Origin: Daphnia carinata
Taxonomy: Eukaryota; Arthropoda; Branchiopoda; Diplostraca; Daphniidae
NCBI RefSeq assembly: GCF_022539665.2
Contig: NC_081333.1
Span: 4,586,971 to 4,650,970, forward strand
Reading direction: 5' to 3'
Length of the DNA stretch: 64,000 bases
In this document: one piece after another, positions 25,165-35,709 of the stretch
How the letters are laid out: each line of letters opens with the position of its first letter
Numbering within the stretch: position 1 is the stretch's first letter
Made by a program: the position numbers and the translations under genes
The notes under the pieces: generated by a model
Database searches by the model: none
The model's input: only the letters and a program-made list of their open reading frames with translations
What the model was told of the DNA's origin: nothing

Positions 25165-25224
25165 CTGGGCGGGTACGGCAAGGCAGCTGGGTAGCTGGGC
25201 GGGTACGGCAAGGCAGCTGGGCAG
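25165..25224. repeat. Two tandem copies of a 30 bp GC-rich unit
   Basis: The unit begins CTGGGCGGGTACGGCAAGGC. The copies at 25165-25194 and 25195-25224 differ by one base. The composition is far more GC-rich than the AT-rich surroundings. No function recognised. Confidence 0.8.
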
Positions 25225-25751
25225 CGCGACGAACACGTTTCACAAGTCTTTCATGCACACTTTAAAATCCAAGTTCTGCTAATTTTCAAAAAATTCACAC
25301 AACACCATACAAAGCACATGACTCAAAGGCAGCTACCGAGCGAATGCCTGAATCGCTAGATCCCCATGCGAAAGAAGTCGGAACTACCATTTTTTTTGCT
25401 TTTGGTGTTCATTCCCTAAACACAGGTAAATGGTATCTTCTCAAAAAATTGCTCATCAAATAATTATTATTAATAAAACAGTTATCTTATAAAAAAACAC
25501 TGTTGAAATTTAAGTAGATGTTTTTACGTTACATATTAAATAGTAATTTCAAGTAAATTTAAATTTAATAAACTGCTGGAACATATCACTGCCATTTAAG
25601 TTATCTGACAATGCTGATTTAATATATAGGGGAAAAAGGCGGCCATTATTTTTCTAAATACCATGTATTATATGTGTTTTTCACAAATACGACAAGTGGA
25701 TTTGCGCCTGTAACTGTCAACATGACGTGAATGAAATTATTTCGTTAACAG

Positions 25752-26582
25752 GTTTACTGATGTTGGGATCCATTCTGTCTTTTATATCACTTATGCTGTT
25801 GGTTATGTCATTTGCCAGGTAATCCCAACCAATTCTCTGTCAAACATTCATATGCCAATTTACCCTTTGTTTACAGTCCACATTGGCTGGTCTCTTGGCA
25901 AGACACATACAGCCCGTTCAAGAACATGGGTCTCTGGGAGTTTTGTTTTAGCAGATTCCGTTACCCAAACTACCAATTTGATGACCTCGTTGATGGTTGC
26001 CACTATGTCTTCAGCAAGACATACTTTGTGATTTGGGAATGGTTGCTGCCAGGTAAATTTAGAGTCACACTTTCCTTTGCCGGCTACTTCACAACTCTTT
26101 CATTTGCTCTCCAAAGGTTGGCTGATGGCAGTGCAGGTTTTTATGACGCTGGCCTTGATATTTTCCTGCTCTGCCCACATTGCCTTAACAATGCTTCTTG
26201 TTCGTTGGCCGCTCAACTTCACATTCCGATACCAGTGCAGATCCTGTCTGCCTGTGCACTAATGAATGGTTTGAAATCCTTTTGCCTCTTCCTGTCGGTG
26301 GCTGTCTTTGGTGGACAATGTTGGAGACGTGACTGGATGCCCTACCCAAATTTCAACTACCTCTCTTGGTCGTACGTGTTTGCCGTAATCGCCATGTTCA
26401 TCGGAATGGCTGCCACAGCCAGTTTCTACTTCGTAAGTTCTCATCATGCAATTCACCATGAAATAATTCTAAACCAAGCAAACTATTCTAAAAATGACGC
26501 CAAGAGGACAGTGGAACGCAAGAAAGCCAACAGCAATCTAGTTGTTCAGATGCAATCACACGGCAGCCAGATTTACATCTGA
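25752..26582 (+). pseudogene. Claudin-like membrane protein gene fragment, frameshifted
   Basis: Exons 25752-25818, 25877-26052 and 26117-26582 have GT-AG borders. The first supplies a membrane segment (MLGSILSFISLMLLVMSFAS). The second has SPHWLVSWQDTYSPFKNMGL, then LWEFCFSRFRYPNYQFDD..GCHYVFS, and WEWLLPG. The third has three hydrophobic stretches ending in FAVIAMFIGMAATASFYF. The W..GLWEFC..C pattern with four membrane segments and the RRDWMPYPNFNYLSWSYVFA loop is that of the arthropod claudin-like (PMP22/claudin superfamily) septate-junction proteins. Around 26235-26240 one base is missing relative to a continuous frame, so translation would shift and stop. The initiating exon is also absent. 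Together with the flanking TIRs this points to a captured, decaying gene copy rather than a resident gene. Confidence 0.6.
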
Positions 26583-26769
26583 AAATGTGTGCCTCATCCT
26601 CAAATATTTGGGCTACAAACAGTTGCAGCTGTGAATCTCTTTATCCATCATTCCGTTCCACAATGTCACCTCCGTCCATTGCTTAAATTTAAATCGTTGA
26701 GTGAGCTGTAATGTTTCTCTTTTTTTTTAATGTAAAGTAGTTTTACCAGAAACTTGTTTGGGGTCTTAC

Positions 26770-26884
26770 CTGGAACTCTGGTAGAGCGGCAGAGGTCAAG
26801 GATGTACTCCATGGTCGTTAATTCGATGTTTCCGTCCATAATGAGCAAACGACAGTTGGCTATGTCCTCCTCGTACTGCCTCAC
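26770..26884 (-). pseudogene. Exon fragment resembling a PfkB-family (pseudouridine kinase-like) enzyme
   Basis: On the minus strand a frame reads QYEEDIANCRLLIMDGNIEL, then TTMEYILDLCRSTRVPG, ending at a good donor (G|GTAAGACC). The ...LLIMDGNI...T..YIL......VP pattern resembles the middle of PfkB-type pseudouridine kinases (LVVLDGN...ET..., VPVWFEPTD). Only this piece is present, and no neighbouring exon was found in the window. It appears to be a captured host exon inside the TIR element. Identification is from memory of the family and is moderately uncertain. Confidence 0.4.
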
Positions 26885-29177
26885 CTTTTTTTTTATTACA
26901 AGTTGACGAAAATAGATTGGATCTTTTAAATAATTCTGTTTGTGTGCCGTCACTTTCATTCAGAGTTGTGTGTTCCCTACACACTACAACAAAAAAAGGT
27001 ATGTACGGTTCTAGAGTTAAATGCAACTACTTAGTAAAAATTTATTAAAAATATTTTTATTTTCAATATATTCAAAAAAATTTGTTGAAGATCTTCTTGT
27101 CTGCTCGAGGGATGTTGTTAGGACATCATTTTTGCACATCCATCGGACATCCAACCAGACTAGCCGAAGGACATCCGTGGGCCAGCCCATAGAAGACACG
27201 GACATTCGGCCATGGATCGGACATCCGACGGCTGAGATGTGCTATGTGGGTTGTTACCCTTTTAAAACGCAGATTGGATCATCGGCAAAGTGGGATCCAA
27301 CAGTTCAGGGGCAGGTATTGACGGATTCCGACGACCACCTACCCTAGTAGAACAATATATCTTATTCCTTTCTTATCGATATCTAAATTTCTTTAAAAAA
27401 ATCATTTTCAGATATGTTTGCGGTGTGTTTGCATTGACGAAATGTCATGGCTATGAGATATCTGAGGAAAACATTTTTTAAATATTTTGTTCCGACAGGT
27501 TATGTACACCACTAATTGTGTAACCTATATATATACAATTATAGAGCGAAATGAAATATTGATAAACAACTAAAAAACATAACCTTTATTTCGTTTCTTT
27601 TTACAAAATGGTACAACGGACAAACAAAATTACTCTTCCATTGCGTTGCATAACTTAAAGAAAATTACTTTCTACACATTTATTGATTTGTGATTTATTT
27701 CTTGTTAGTAAAACAGCATCAGTTTTAAGGACACGTTGAATTCAATAGAACCGATAAAATAATTTGTTACTTATAGACAAAAGCAAAAAAGAATGAAATC
27801 AAATAACAAATTACGTCTTAATTGGAATCCGATTCTTCTTGGACTTGAGCTTTCAACTGTTCAGAAAGAAAATGCGCCTTGGTATTGCGTAGATGTAGTT
27901 TGGTTTCCTGAACGAAGAATTCGTATTCCATTTCATGGAACGATTTGTTCGAACGGATTCCATCTGAAATTTCAAATATGAAAATTACCATGCTGAAATT
28001 ATAATGATTTGTAGTAGAAACAGAATATACTTACCTAAGACTGCCTTGGTGATAATATAGGAACGGATTCCTCTTTTGCCTAGACCATTGTTAACTCTTT
28101 TGTCCCATCTTCCTAGCCAATTCACTTCTTTCAACAGAGAATCGGCGAAAACGGTGGACCATCATCTGCGAACGTAGTCAGCAGCACTGTTTTTCGAATT
28201 TCTCTTACCAACCAGACGAATACGGGTTACCTAAATAATAATTTTATAAAATTTTAATCTCTTTAAACGTATTTCAGGTTGGTAAACTTACGAGCTTTTT
28301 CAATAAGCTAGGGTCCTTCTTAAAAATGATTTCAAACGCATCTAGTTGTTGCAAATTCTTCGGAGGAAGGGAGTGGAAGTCGTCCTGCATTTCACTGCAG
28401 TCTTCGTCAGAAACTGGCTTGATAGACTTTTCTATAATTGACAATTTTTCGTTAATTTTTGCCAAAGCCGCGGTAAACTGTTCCTTCCTGGGAGCAACTT
28501 TTCCTATAAAAATTGTAAAAATAAAAATTGAATTACTAAATTTAAATGTATTTGAGCCATTGCTTAAAAGGTTACCAAAATCTTGGCTTCCGAAATCACG
28601 CGATGCATTTGATGGACTTGAAGGATTCATTTGGTAACGAGAATCGAGGTGCTGAGAATTATCTTTCCAATAAGTTAGCATTCCGCCGCTGTAGTAGCCC
28701 CCATTATAATTTGAAAATGGTTCCACCGTTTCTAAAATTTGTAAGGAGAAGTATGGCATGAATGAGTGTTGAAAGTTACAAAACATAATAAAAAACAAGA
28801 AAAGATTTATTCAAAGCTTACCGAGCTGCTTGTTTCCATGCGAATCATCTTCCTTAGATGCGGTTATGCGGCAGATAGTGTTTACTAAAATACGCGTAGA
28901 TATGTTACATATGTTTTAAGATATGAAATTGGTGAACAAAACTGGCTAGATAAATAAACTGATCAAGCTTACCAGGCTGAAAAGCTGACTGACTTAGAAA
29001 ATCCACGCTGTACGGTCCTTCTTTAGAAGTGAACGGGGCATTATTATTATCATCAGGAACTGAAAATATAACAAAATACTTTACACATTTGCATTCGTAA
29101 AAAACTATGAATGATAAATTACCATGCTGCAAAGTTGAATGAGTTGGAAGACACACATTGTTGAACGACAACCCTTC

Positions 29178-29185
29178 TCTGCAAG
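29178..29185. repeat. hAT target-site duplication, left copy
   Basis: TCTGCAAG, repeated exactly at 30709-30716 on the other side of the insertion. Confidence 0.9.
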
Positions 29186-30708
29186 CAGGGTTGGATTACC
29201 GCGTTAAAAAAAATACCGCGATAGTACCGCGGTAATGCGGTATTACCGCTACCGTTACCGCTAGTAAAAAATATCAAAAATCGGTAACGGTACTTTTACG
29301 CCATCTAGCGCTGCGACTATAAATTTTTTCCTGTTTTTAGCAGACTGCATTTCAAGTAAATATTTCAAAACGTTTTTTGGAAATAGGAATTATTTCCAAA
29401 GTTGTTCACAGGGTTTGAGGGACCTCGATCAAGCAAATACGTCTAAATTTCGGACAAATGCTACTATGTACTACCCTTAAATGACAAATACTACCCTTAA
29501 CAAGTTGCATTCTCACTTCTGCAGGTTTATCTAGGCTAGTACTAGGAATGTTTTATGGCTGCTATTGCAGCAGTGTTTAAAATTTTGAAGTAATGCAGCC
29601 ATCCATAGAATATTGTAAAAAATGTTGCTATTATTTGTGTGTGCTTCAAGTTATTAAAGAAAGATAGAGGTTATGATAGTCTAGTTTATTTTAGCCTTTA
29701 GTTTAATGAATTTTTTTCTATTCAAAATTGGTTATTTTGAATTTCCTACTAATGACAATTACATATCCGAAGTTGATTGAAGTATGGATATTGTCTCTGA
29801 ACCATCTCTTGACATATCCATCAACATTGGTGAGGCGAAAACTAGTTCTACACAATCAAAAACAAAAGGGAAGAAAGGTGAGAAAATGAAACATGAAACA
29901 AACTTGAAACCAACCAAATTAATTCACATTATAAATCCAAGTTCAATTTTAGATGGCGAAAAACGTATCATTCACTATCCTGAAACGCTTATCAAATAAG
30001 TTGGACCAGGCAAGAGAAAGGGAACTTCGTATGATGAATGCCTTATTGGACAGTGCAAAGTAAAGCCAAAGGCACTATCAGCAGTAGACAATTTAAGAGG
30101 CAACATCACAAAACACCTTTCAATTAAACATAACAAAGAAAATTTTGAAAATTTTCAATTTTCTATGGAAAGAAACTGACATTACCCGTGAAACGAATTT
30201 CAAAGTGAAACGAAGTAGTTCTTTCCTGAAAACACAAGGAACTGCAGCAACATTAAAAGAAACTCAAACAAAACTATCGTAAAGTGGCAACCTACGAAGT
30301 TTAGATCTTTATTACATTACGAGACCGAAATTTAGATTTTTCTTGTGCATGCTATGCACTCGTCTTGGAGTCAAAATAAAACGATACTGTGAGAAGTACG
30401 ATAAGTGTTTCCTTCGAAAAAAAAAGATAAGGCTCTAAGGAAACCCCAATGAAGCAAAATGGCTCTGCAATATTGCTGACTATTTTTAGGGGCCAACAGT
30501 TCGTTATAATAAAATCACATCAATACAGAAGTGATTTTCATGAAGTCTGATCGTATTATGCAAAAAAAAAAATTTACCGCTACCGTTACCGTGCGTTACT
30601 TGGATAAGTAGTACCGCGGTAGTACCGCTACCGCTTTACTTTTGAAAAAAAATTGAAGTAAAGCTACCGCGGTAGCGGTACTATTTAAAAGTACCGCTTC
30701 CAACACTG
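29186..30708. mobile_element. Non-autonomous hAT element (1523 bp)
   Basis: The ends are CAGGGTTGGATTACCGCG on the left and, reverse-complemented, CAGTGTTGGAAGCGGTACTT on the right. They are flanked by a perfect 8 bp duplication TCTGCAAG, the hallmark of hAT transposition. The subterminal regions are packed with ACCGCGGTA/TACCGCTACCG motifs in both orientations (29205-29285 and 30575-30700), probable transposase-binding repeats. Inside is the start of a BED-finger transposase followed by stops. Removing the element and one duplication restores the reading frame of the host exon. Confidence 0.9.
29784..30280 (+). pseudogene. Remnant of a BED-finger hAT transposase
   Basis: The frame opens with MDIVSEPSLDISINIGEAKT and runs 71 codons to a TAA at about 29997. 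In the same frame it continues with CLIGQCKVKPKALSAVDNL then KHLSIKHNKENFENF, whose Cys-x(4)-Cys...Leu...His...His layout resembles a BED zinc finger. More stops follow, and no DDE/RNase H-like catalytic domain is present before the element ends. This fits an internally deleted hAT copy whose transposase is supplied elsewhere. Confidence 0.4.
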
Positions 30709-30716
30709 TCTGCAAG
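30709..30716. repeat. hAT target-site duplication, right copy
   Basis: TCTGCAAG, identical to 29178-29185. Confidence 0.9.
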
Positions 30717-31572
30717 TGTGGGTGGCAGTTTTGTTATGATGAACTGAAAATATCTAATACGGTTAAAGATTGTGTCAAAATAATAAAAAATAACTTGTGA
30801 GTTACCAGGCTGCAAAGTTGAATGAGTTGAAAGATACTCATTACTGAATGGCGAGCCTTCTCTGCAAGTGGAGGTGGCTGTATTATTACCAGGAACTGTA
30901 AATATTATACGGTTAGAGATTGGTGAAAGTAGTATGGAATAAATTTTAACTTGCCAGGTTGAAGGAATTTTCTTTTGACTGTTAGTAGTCTTTTTTGTTA
31001 AACGAAGACCTACTAGTGGCTTTGGGAGAGAACCTGCAGTGGGTTTGGACAGCGTGCTTTTAGGAGAAGATGTCTTAGATGGTTTGGCCTTCACTGCTGT
31101 TTCCCTAGAACGTTGAGTGGAAATCTCTTCCTCACTGTCAATTTCTGTTGTTTCTCCAGGCATATTAAGCCTCTTCCTTTTCTTCTCTCGCTGTCCTCTT
31201 CCTGTGTTGTGACAATTCAAGATAGGAAGACCAGCTTCCACCCGCGGAAGATTACTCCTTGCTTCCTCATATGAGCCTATGCAGAAATTGAACCAAAATA
31301 GCCATCATAATAAAACAATTACCGCAAAAAGCATAAAATAAGAGTTTAAAATGTTTACCAAATTTTTCCACGATTTTGAAACAGGGGTTACTGTCCCATT
31401 TTTCCACATCAGGAGGCATTCTACACTTCAAGGGATTGGCTTTGTACGCAACAGCGTACGTATCGTCGGGTAATTAGAGGATGTCGTTATCGATCCAATT
31501 TTCAGCTACAACAAGTAGCCAGTTACCTTTTTCACGCGACGTTTAAGGTATATCGACAATCCAGTACGACAT

Positions 31573-32303
31573 AATGTCAACAAATTCTGCACGGTAATAG
31601 CAACAAACGTGAAACAGGCGTTTGAAAAATGGCGAAGTAAACTTACATCGGTCGCCATGCGTTACAGTTGCCATTTACAAAATACTTTACTATTATCTTT
31701 GAAAATTGTGTATAAACATATATAAAATCATTTTAAAGTAATTTTTAAAGTAAAAAAACATTTTTAATATAATAATTTCTTTTGTTGGAAATTCGCAATG
31801 TGTATGTTAAAAATACGTGAATTAAAAACACCGTTTGACATCCCTGTTAAAGTAATCAATCGATTTAGTTAGTTTTCCAAACATCGCTAGCAAACAATAA
31901 GTGGATGGGTTTCAGTTTTTATTCTTGTTGTTGAGTTCAGTGTTTTCTTGTTCGTGGCATACATTATCATCTGCACAAAGCCAATAAACTTTTAAGGAAC
32001 CTGTTTCACGAACTGTAAGGTAATTTACCACCAAAATGATTTCATCATACTACTTTGCTTCTTTGTGATTTGCGGTACGTAATTTTACTTTTTTCCCTGT
32101 TTATAGCTGGTGCTTTCATATTTACATTGCGCTCCGTGGCCAAATACTTTATTTAATTCTTCCAACCAATTTCAAGAGTATTATCCGCTTCAGCCATTAC
32201 GGTACTATAATCATCCAATTTTCAGTGTCATATTACTTGTTTTGGTGGGTTTTCGTTGATAGATAAGCATTACGTTTTTCCTAGACTTTCGTCGTCAGTT
32301 TCT
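31573..32303. other. Non-coding interior of the TA-flanked element
   Basis: AT-rich. A short frame on the minus strand (start near 31672, MATVTHGDR) ends at a donor-like GTAAGT and could be a 5' exon of the DUF4806 gene, but the join would create a stop. No other feature recognised. Confidence 0.3.
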
Positions 32304-32702
32304 ATGAATAAGCGAAAGGTTAAAGATTTCGTTGGTCCTAGACAATGAGCCCGTGGAATTCGTAGAATGGTTGATGAACAACTAAATGGAAATGGAAATG
32401 ACTGCGTCACTCGTGACAACGAGGAAATGGGTAATTTACTCGAAGAAAGACCAATCAACTACATGGGAGTAGGGGATGTTGGTATTATTGTTGGTGATAG
32501 TTCGCCGAATCACGTTGAAAGCATTGACGATTCATCAGTTGGGACAGGTAGTGATGTTGAAGGAAGTCATTACGGTCCTACTGAAGATAAAGAATACTTT
32601 GCCGATAACTTAACTTTATACTTTAACCATGAACGACAAAAATTACACAGTATTTCAATTGCAATAATTTTAATTCCAAAAAATAGTTCAGCCTGTGAAT
32701 AA
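32304..32702 (+). pseudogene. Unidentified acidic frame with one stop, possibly element-encoded
   Basis: From the ATG at 32304 (MNKRKVKDFVGPRQ) the frame hits a TGA at codon 15. It then continues open for over 110 codons with an acidic, Asp/Ser/Glu-rich composition (MVDEQLNGNGNDC, SIDDSSVGTGSDVEGS, EDKEYFADNLTLYF). I do not recognise the family. It lies inside the right third of the TA-flanked element on the strand opposite the DUF4806 gene, so it may be the first part of the element's own protein. No catalytic motif is seen. Confidence 0.25.
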
Positions 32703-33083
32703 AATAATTTAAAGCCATCTATTTACTCATTTGTATTTTACATATATGGTGCGAGAAGGTTAAGTACGCCTCGCTGCCACGCACGCCAATTGCAATCTTT
32801 CATTTTGGGAACATACTTTTTAACTGTTGCTTATAGTGTTACACGAATTGTTGTTGCCAAAAATATTATAATAAAATATATGCCGAAAATAGTTTATGGA
32901 GGGGAAAATGTGGGAAAGATGTTTTTCACAAGACAGCCTGTAGACATCTGGTGGACATCAGTAAACTACACTAATATTTGACATATCGTTCTATAGGCTT
33001 ACAGTTGTTTTAGATAACTAAATACAGTAATTAGACAAGTTGGTATCTATTAGACATCAAAAAGATATCACGTTCTACTAGGG
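32703..33083. other. Right subterminal region of the TA-flanked element
   Basis: AT-rich and non-coding. It contains AGACATC and GGACATC repeats near 32941-32961 and AGACATCAAAAAGATATC close to the end. Confidence 0.4.
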
Positions 33084-33098
33084 TAACTCAGATGAAGT

Positions 33099-33270
33099 GA
33101 AAAGGTCTGAGGCCAAAGGGTTGCCAACCCTCCCTCCTAAACTACCTTTTTTTCTGCTGTAAAAGAGCTGTAGAATACAAGGTCGACACAGTTCAGGTCT
33201 CTCTCTCTTATTCTTATACAATCAAAATTGATCGTCGATAGCGCTTCGCGCTCTCGATCAATTTACAATT
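33099..33270 (-). mobile_element. DIRS remnant with its two ends fused
   Basis: In reverse complement this 172 bp piece reads as the right-end block of the DIRS copy (matching 24043-24125), then the shared 12-mer GACCTGAACTGT (33188-33199), then directly the left leader (matching 19863-19954, up to CAGACCTTTTC). It has only a few differences, mainly in an A run. No part of the coding region is present. The order right-end to left-end is the one expected at a closed-circle junction. It is inverted relative to the full copy 9 kb away. Confidence 0.8.
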
Positions 33271-33740
33271 AGGACGACGGCAGCTAGCACACACACAGAC
33301 AGCAGCAGTTAATAGTTATGGATAGACTTGACGGTAATTATTGTTTAATTATGATTTATCGTGGTGTTATAATTCATTTAAATAAGAGCTCAGTGATATA
33401 ATTAATTTGTAGAAATGATTTTTGTTGAAGAAGTTGTGCCTCAAGAGAAGTTTAATGAGCAAGTTGGTGAAAACTTAAGCTTTTAAAGTAAGAATTCAAA
33501 ACAAGTGTATGATTTTACAAGCAATTATTTAATTTTTAGTCATTCAATCCACTGGGATTGTCATCGGCTTCGAACTTGCAGAAATCAAACTCATAATCAA
33601 TTGTTTTACAGTGGGCTCGACAAACTTACTCAGTGTTCCAGGGAAACTGGTGCACATTTCATTGAACTAAGTACAAAAAACTAATCTTTATACTTAAATT
33701 CCTTAGCTTTTATTTACTTCTCCATCTTTAAATATTATTC
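33271..33740. other. Intergenic, no gene recognised
   Basis: Contains short frames such as MIFVEEVVPQEKFNEQVGEN near 33415 that end within 25 codons. Nothing identifiable. Confidence 0.4.
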
Positions 33741-33752
33741 TCCAGCTACTGA

Positions 33753-34113
33753 ACTGACTGCCAATGGAATCGAATGACCTTAAACCGTCTACACGCCTGT
33801 AGCAATAACAATAAAATGGATGGCTTAGAGGCAGAGAAAAACTTGGGGTCCTTGTCAATGCAACGTCGAACAAGCGGATTACATAGATGAAGTTTTCGGT
33901 TTGCAATTAAAAGCATTGTAGAAGTAAAAGACCTGAAAAAAAAACAAACATTGGGAGTACCTCCTGTCAGAAAACCTGACGCCCGACTCCCAGTCGACGA
34001 GTTAAGCCAGGACCGGGAAAGAGAATGCAAGCCCGGAGGACGAGGGGATAGAAAACCTAGGCGGAGAAAACCAGCCAAGTGCCGCGACGTAAGTATCCGC
34101 ACCGTTGGACGAA
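33753..34113 (+). pseudogene. Coding-like remnant, possibly from a retroelement
   Basis: A plus-strand frame runs with one stop (TGA near 33888) through MDGLEAEKNLGSLSMQRRTS, FRFAIKSIVEVKDLKKKQT, LGVPPVRKPDARLPVDELSQ and a basic tail RGDRKPRRRKPAKCRD. The composition looks like real protein with a basic nucleic-acid-binding tail, as in retroelement gag or env-like proteins, but I cannot name the family. The long antisense frame across it is a shadow. A second short frame (34181-34375) follows, ending YKKEE. Confidence 0.25.
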
Positions 34114-34450
34114 CTAGAGAGTAAGCGTGCCCGGAGGAAGAGGGCAACACACCGCTTATTAAACCCAGGGAATCCGGTATATGATATCCAAATATGTTGA
34201 CGTGTTCTACATCTATATAGGAGCGGTCTCTAACGAGAAGGGTCAGAACCTCACACCAAAAACTAACGGAAGAAAAGAAGATAGTAGCCGCCAAGAAAAC
34301 CCTTTCAACATCGGGGAAGGGGAATTGAAGTATAGTAGGAGGGGGTCATCCCGCAGTTACAAGAAAGAAGAATAAGCGGTGACATCTAGGCCAACGTTGA
34401 AATTAATGTTTGAGTCGAATAAATTATCTGTCAACGGTGGGTTTTGTAGG

Positions 34451-34500
34451 GGTATAAAGAGGGCCGAATAGGCCTATTGAATACACTCACATTTTTGCAC
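34451..34500 (+). promoter_or_regulatory. Candidate TATA promoter, possibly in an LTR
   Basis: GGGTATAAAGAGGG at about 34451-34464 is followed about 30 bases later by CACTCACATT and CGAGTCTGG. A donor-like GAGTAAGT (near 34703) and acceptor-like TTATTCTAG (near 34755) follow, so a spliced leader is conceivable. It sits just after the coding-like remnant and could be the U3/R part of an LTR. No second LTR copy or clear TG...CA borders were found. Confidence 0.3.
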
Positions 34501-34846
34501 CGATCGAGTCTGGTAATTATTTCTTACTTGCTTCCTTGTTGTTGTGTTGTTTGCTGCTGCCTGCCTATTGCCGCTGTCTACCTGCCGTTTCGCCGTTCGC
34601 CGCTGGTCGTTGCCTCGTGCCGTTTGCTGCCTGCCGACCCGCCGATTCGCCGTCTCGCGCCGCCGCCACCTGTCTTCGCTGCACCTCCATCCATCACCCT
34701 CACGAGTAAGTACTTAATAATATTTTTTCTCTAAACTTATTTCAATTATTCTAGGCGCGGTCCATCCTGAGCTGCCGAGTGTCCAGACCGGATCCGCCCG
34801 CCTGCCACGATAGTCCCCCCCTAGAAGGGAGTACTATCCATTATAC

Positions 34847-34911
34847 GCCCGTGATTCTTAGTCGAGTCACGGTCATCAAAATATACGGTAGCCCCCATAA
34901 GGGCTAGGCCT
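34847..34911 (+). repeat. 65 bp stem-loop repeat, copy 1
   Basis: It contains two perfect 6 bp stems: CCGTGA/TCACGG and TAGCCC/GGGCTA. It is identical at 64 of 65 positions to 34982-35046. Confidence 0.85.
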
Positions 34912-34981
34912 TCAAAATTTGCATTCCACCTTCATTTATCTGAGTCGGCAGTCTCCGACGGTGGAAGTAATTTCCACATTT

Positions 34982-35046
34982 GCCCGTGATTCTTAGTCGA
35001 GTCACGGTCATCAAAATATACGCTAGCCCCCATAAGGGCTAGGCCT
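34982..35046 (+). repeat. 65 bp stem-loop repeat, copy 2
   Basis: A direct repeat of 34847-34911 at an offset of 135 bases, with a single G to C difference in the CGGTAG/CGCTAG stretch. Both stems are preserved. Confidence 0.85.
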
Positions 35047-35125
35047 GTGCTTCGAAAAAATGTGAAAATATATGTAAAAGGCCGAAAAATGTAATTTAAA
35101 TATAACTTGGAAGTATTTACATTGG

Positions 35126-35709
35126 GGGAGAGTGGGGTATGTTGGAACACTTTTTGGATTTGGACCATAACTCCCTCACAGTATACTCAATTTTATTTTT
35201 GATTGTGGTTAGGTATTTTCTGCTTCTCCCAACTCCATGTTTTTTCTCTTATTTTTAGGAGAAATCATTTACCTGCTACAGATATTTAAAGTTTTGAAAA
35301 ATTTGTGGAAGGGGGCTCTGGTATTGAGTGAGTTGGGACGCCAGGGTGGATGATGTGGGATAGCCCAAGTAAATAATTATAAAATATATATATGAAATTT
35401 TACGAAATTAACAGGATCCTATTAAATAAATTCTATATTTTAGAAACGTTTTTATTTTGATTCAGATTTAAATGAAGCATTTTCCTTATAACATAAGTAA
35501 TTCCTTGAAAACAATAAATGAAGGGGCCGAGATGGTCGAAGAAAATGCCGTTATTTTTGTTTTTTAAATAACTTCTGTATTTTGTTACATAATAGTTAAA
35601 AATTTTTACCCTATCGCGTAAACATATATCTTGTAATTTATTGAAATTTATAATCCCCCCCGCACTATCCCACTTTACCCACTGTCCCGGTTCACCCCAC
35701 ATTCCCCTA
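35126..35709. mobile_element. MITE-like element with GGGGAGAGTGGGG-type ends
   Basis: The left edge GGGGGAGAGTGGGGTATG is roughly matched by the reverse complement of the right edge, AGGGGAATGTGGGGTGAA. The inner flanks also correspond (TTGGAACA against CCGGGACA). The interior is AT-rich and non-coding. Purine-rich termini of this sort are common on arthropod MITEs. The imperfect TIR and lack of a clear target duplication leave the exact ends uncertain. Confidence 0.45.

Larger units (their letters stand above)
24183..27246. mobile_element. 3.1 kb TIR element carrying gene fragments (Pack-type)
   Basis: The two edges are inverted: CCCACATAGCACA at 24183 and TGTGCTATGTGGG ending at 27246. Inside each edge are repeated copies of GGATGTCCG/CGGACATCC (for example near 24207, 24281, 27147 and 27219), a subterminal array typical of cut-and-paste transposons. 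No transposase domain was found. The cargo is the last two exons of a DUF4806 gene (minus), three exons of a claudin-like gene with a frameshift (plus) and an exon-like piece of a PfkB sugar kinase (minus). No clear target duplication is visible next to the ends (ATT on the left, TTG on the right), so the superfamily stays open. Confidence 0.65.
27818..31572 (-). pseudogene. DUF4806-domain gene, decayed and split by a hAT insertion
   Basis: Nine exons can be laid out: 31359-31572, 30955-31276, 30806-30895, 29123-29185 plus 30717-30743, 28973-29059, 28822-28884, 28576-28731, 28292-28503 and 28035-28230, with a last exon 27818-27963 (all complement). Except at the 30955 end, phases match at every join. 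The start has a conserved N-terminal module (MSYWIVDIP, WLLVVAENWIDND, ... EKWDSNPCFKIVEKFG, SYEEARSNLPRVEA), followed by a Ser/Lys-rich linker. The end has the DUF4806 domain (LPPKNLQQLDAFEIIFKKDP, LLKKL, VNWLGRWDKR, FHEMEYEFFVQETKLHLRNT) with a normal TAA. Damage: in-frame stops after MSYWIVDIP, after NDIL and after YVRR; a frame mismatch with a GC donor at 30955; and a 1.5 kb insertion in one exon. Function unknown. Confidence 0.6.
27342..33083. mobile_element. 5.7 kb TA-flanked TIR element with a DUF4806 gene
   Basis: The left end CCCTAGTAGAAC is followed by AATATATCTT. The right end, reverse-complemented, is CCCTAGTAGAAC followed by GTGATATCTT. The dinucleotide TA lies immediately outside both ends (27340-27341 and 33084-33085), consistent with a TA target duplication. 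Subterminal sequence near the right end repeats AGACATC/GGACATC, recalling the GGACATCC arrays of the neighbouring element. The interior holds a decayed multi-exon DUF4806 gene (27818-31572, minus), a hAT insertion and an unidentified frame near 32304-32702 (plus). No recognisable transposase was found. The assignment as one element rests on the 12 bp TIR plus TA. Confidence 0.6.
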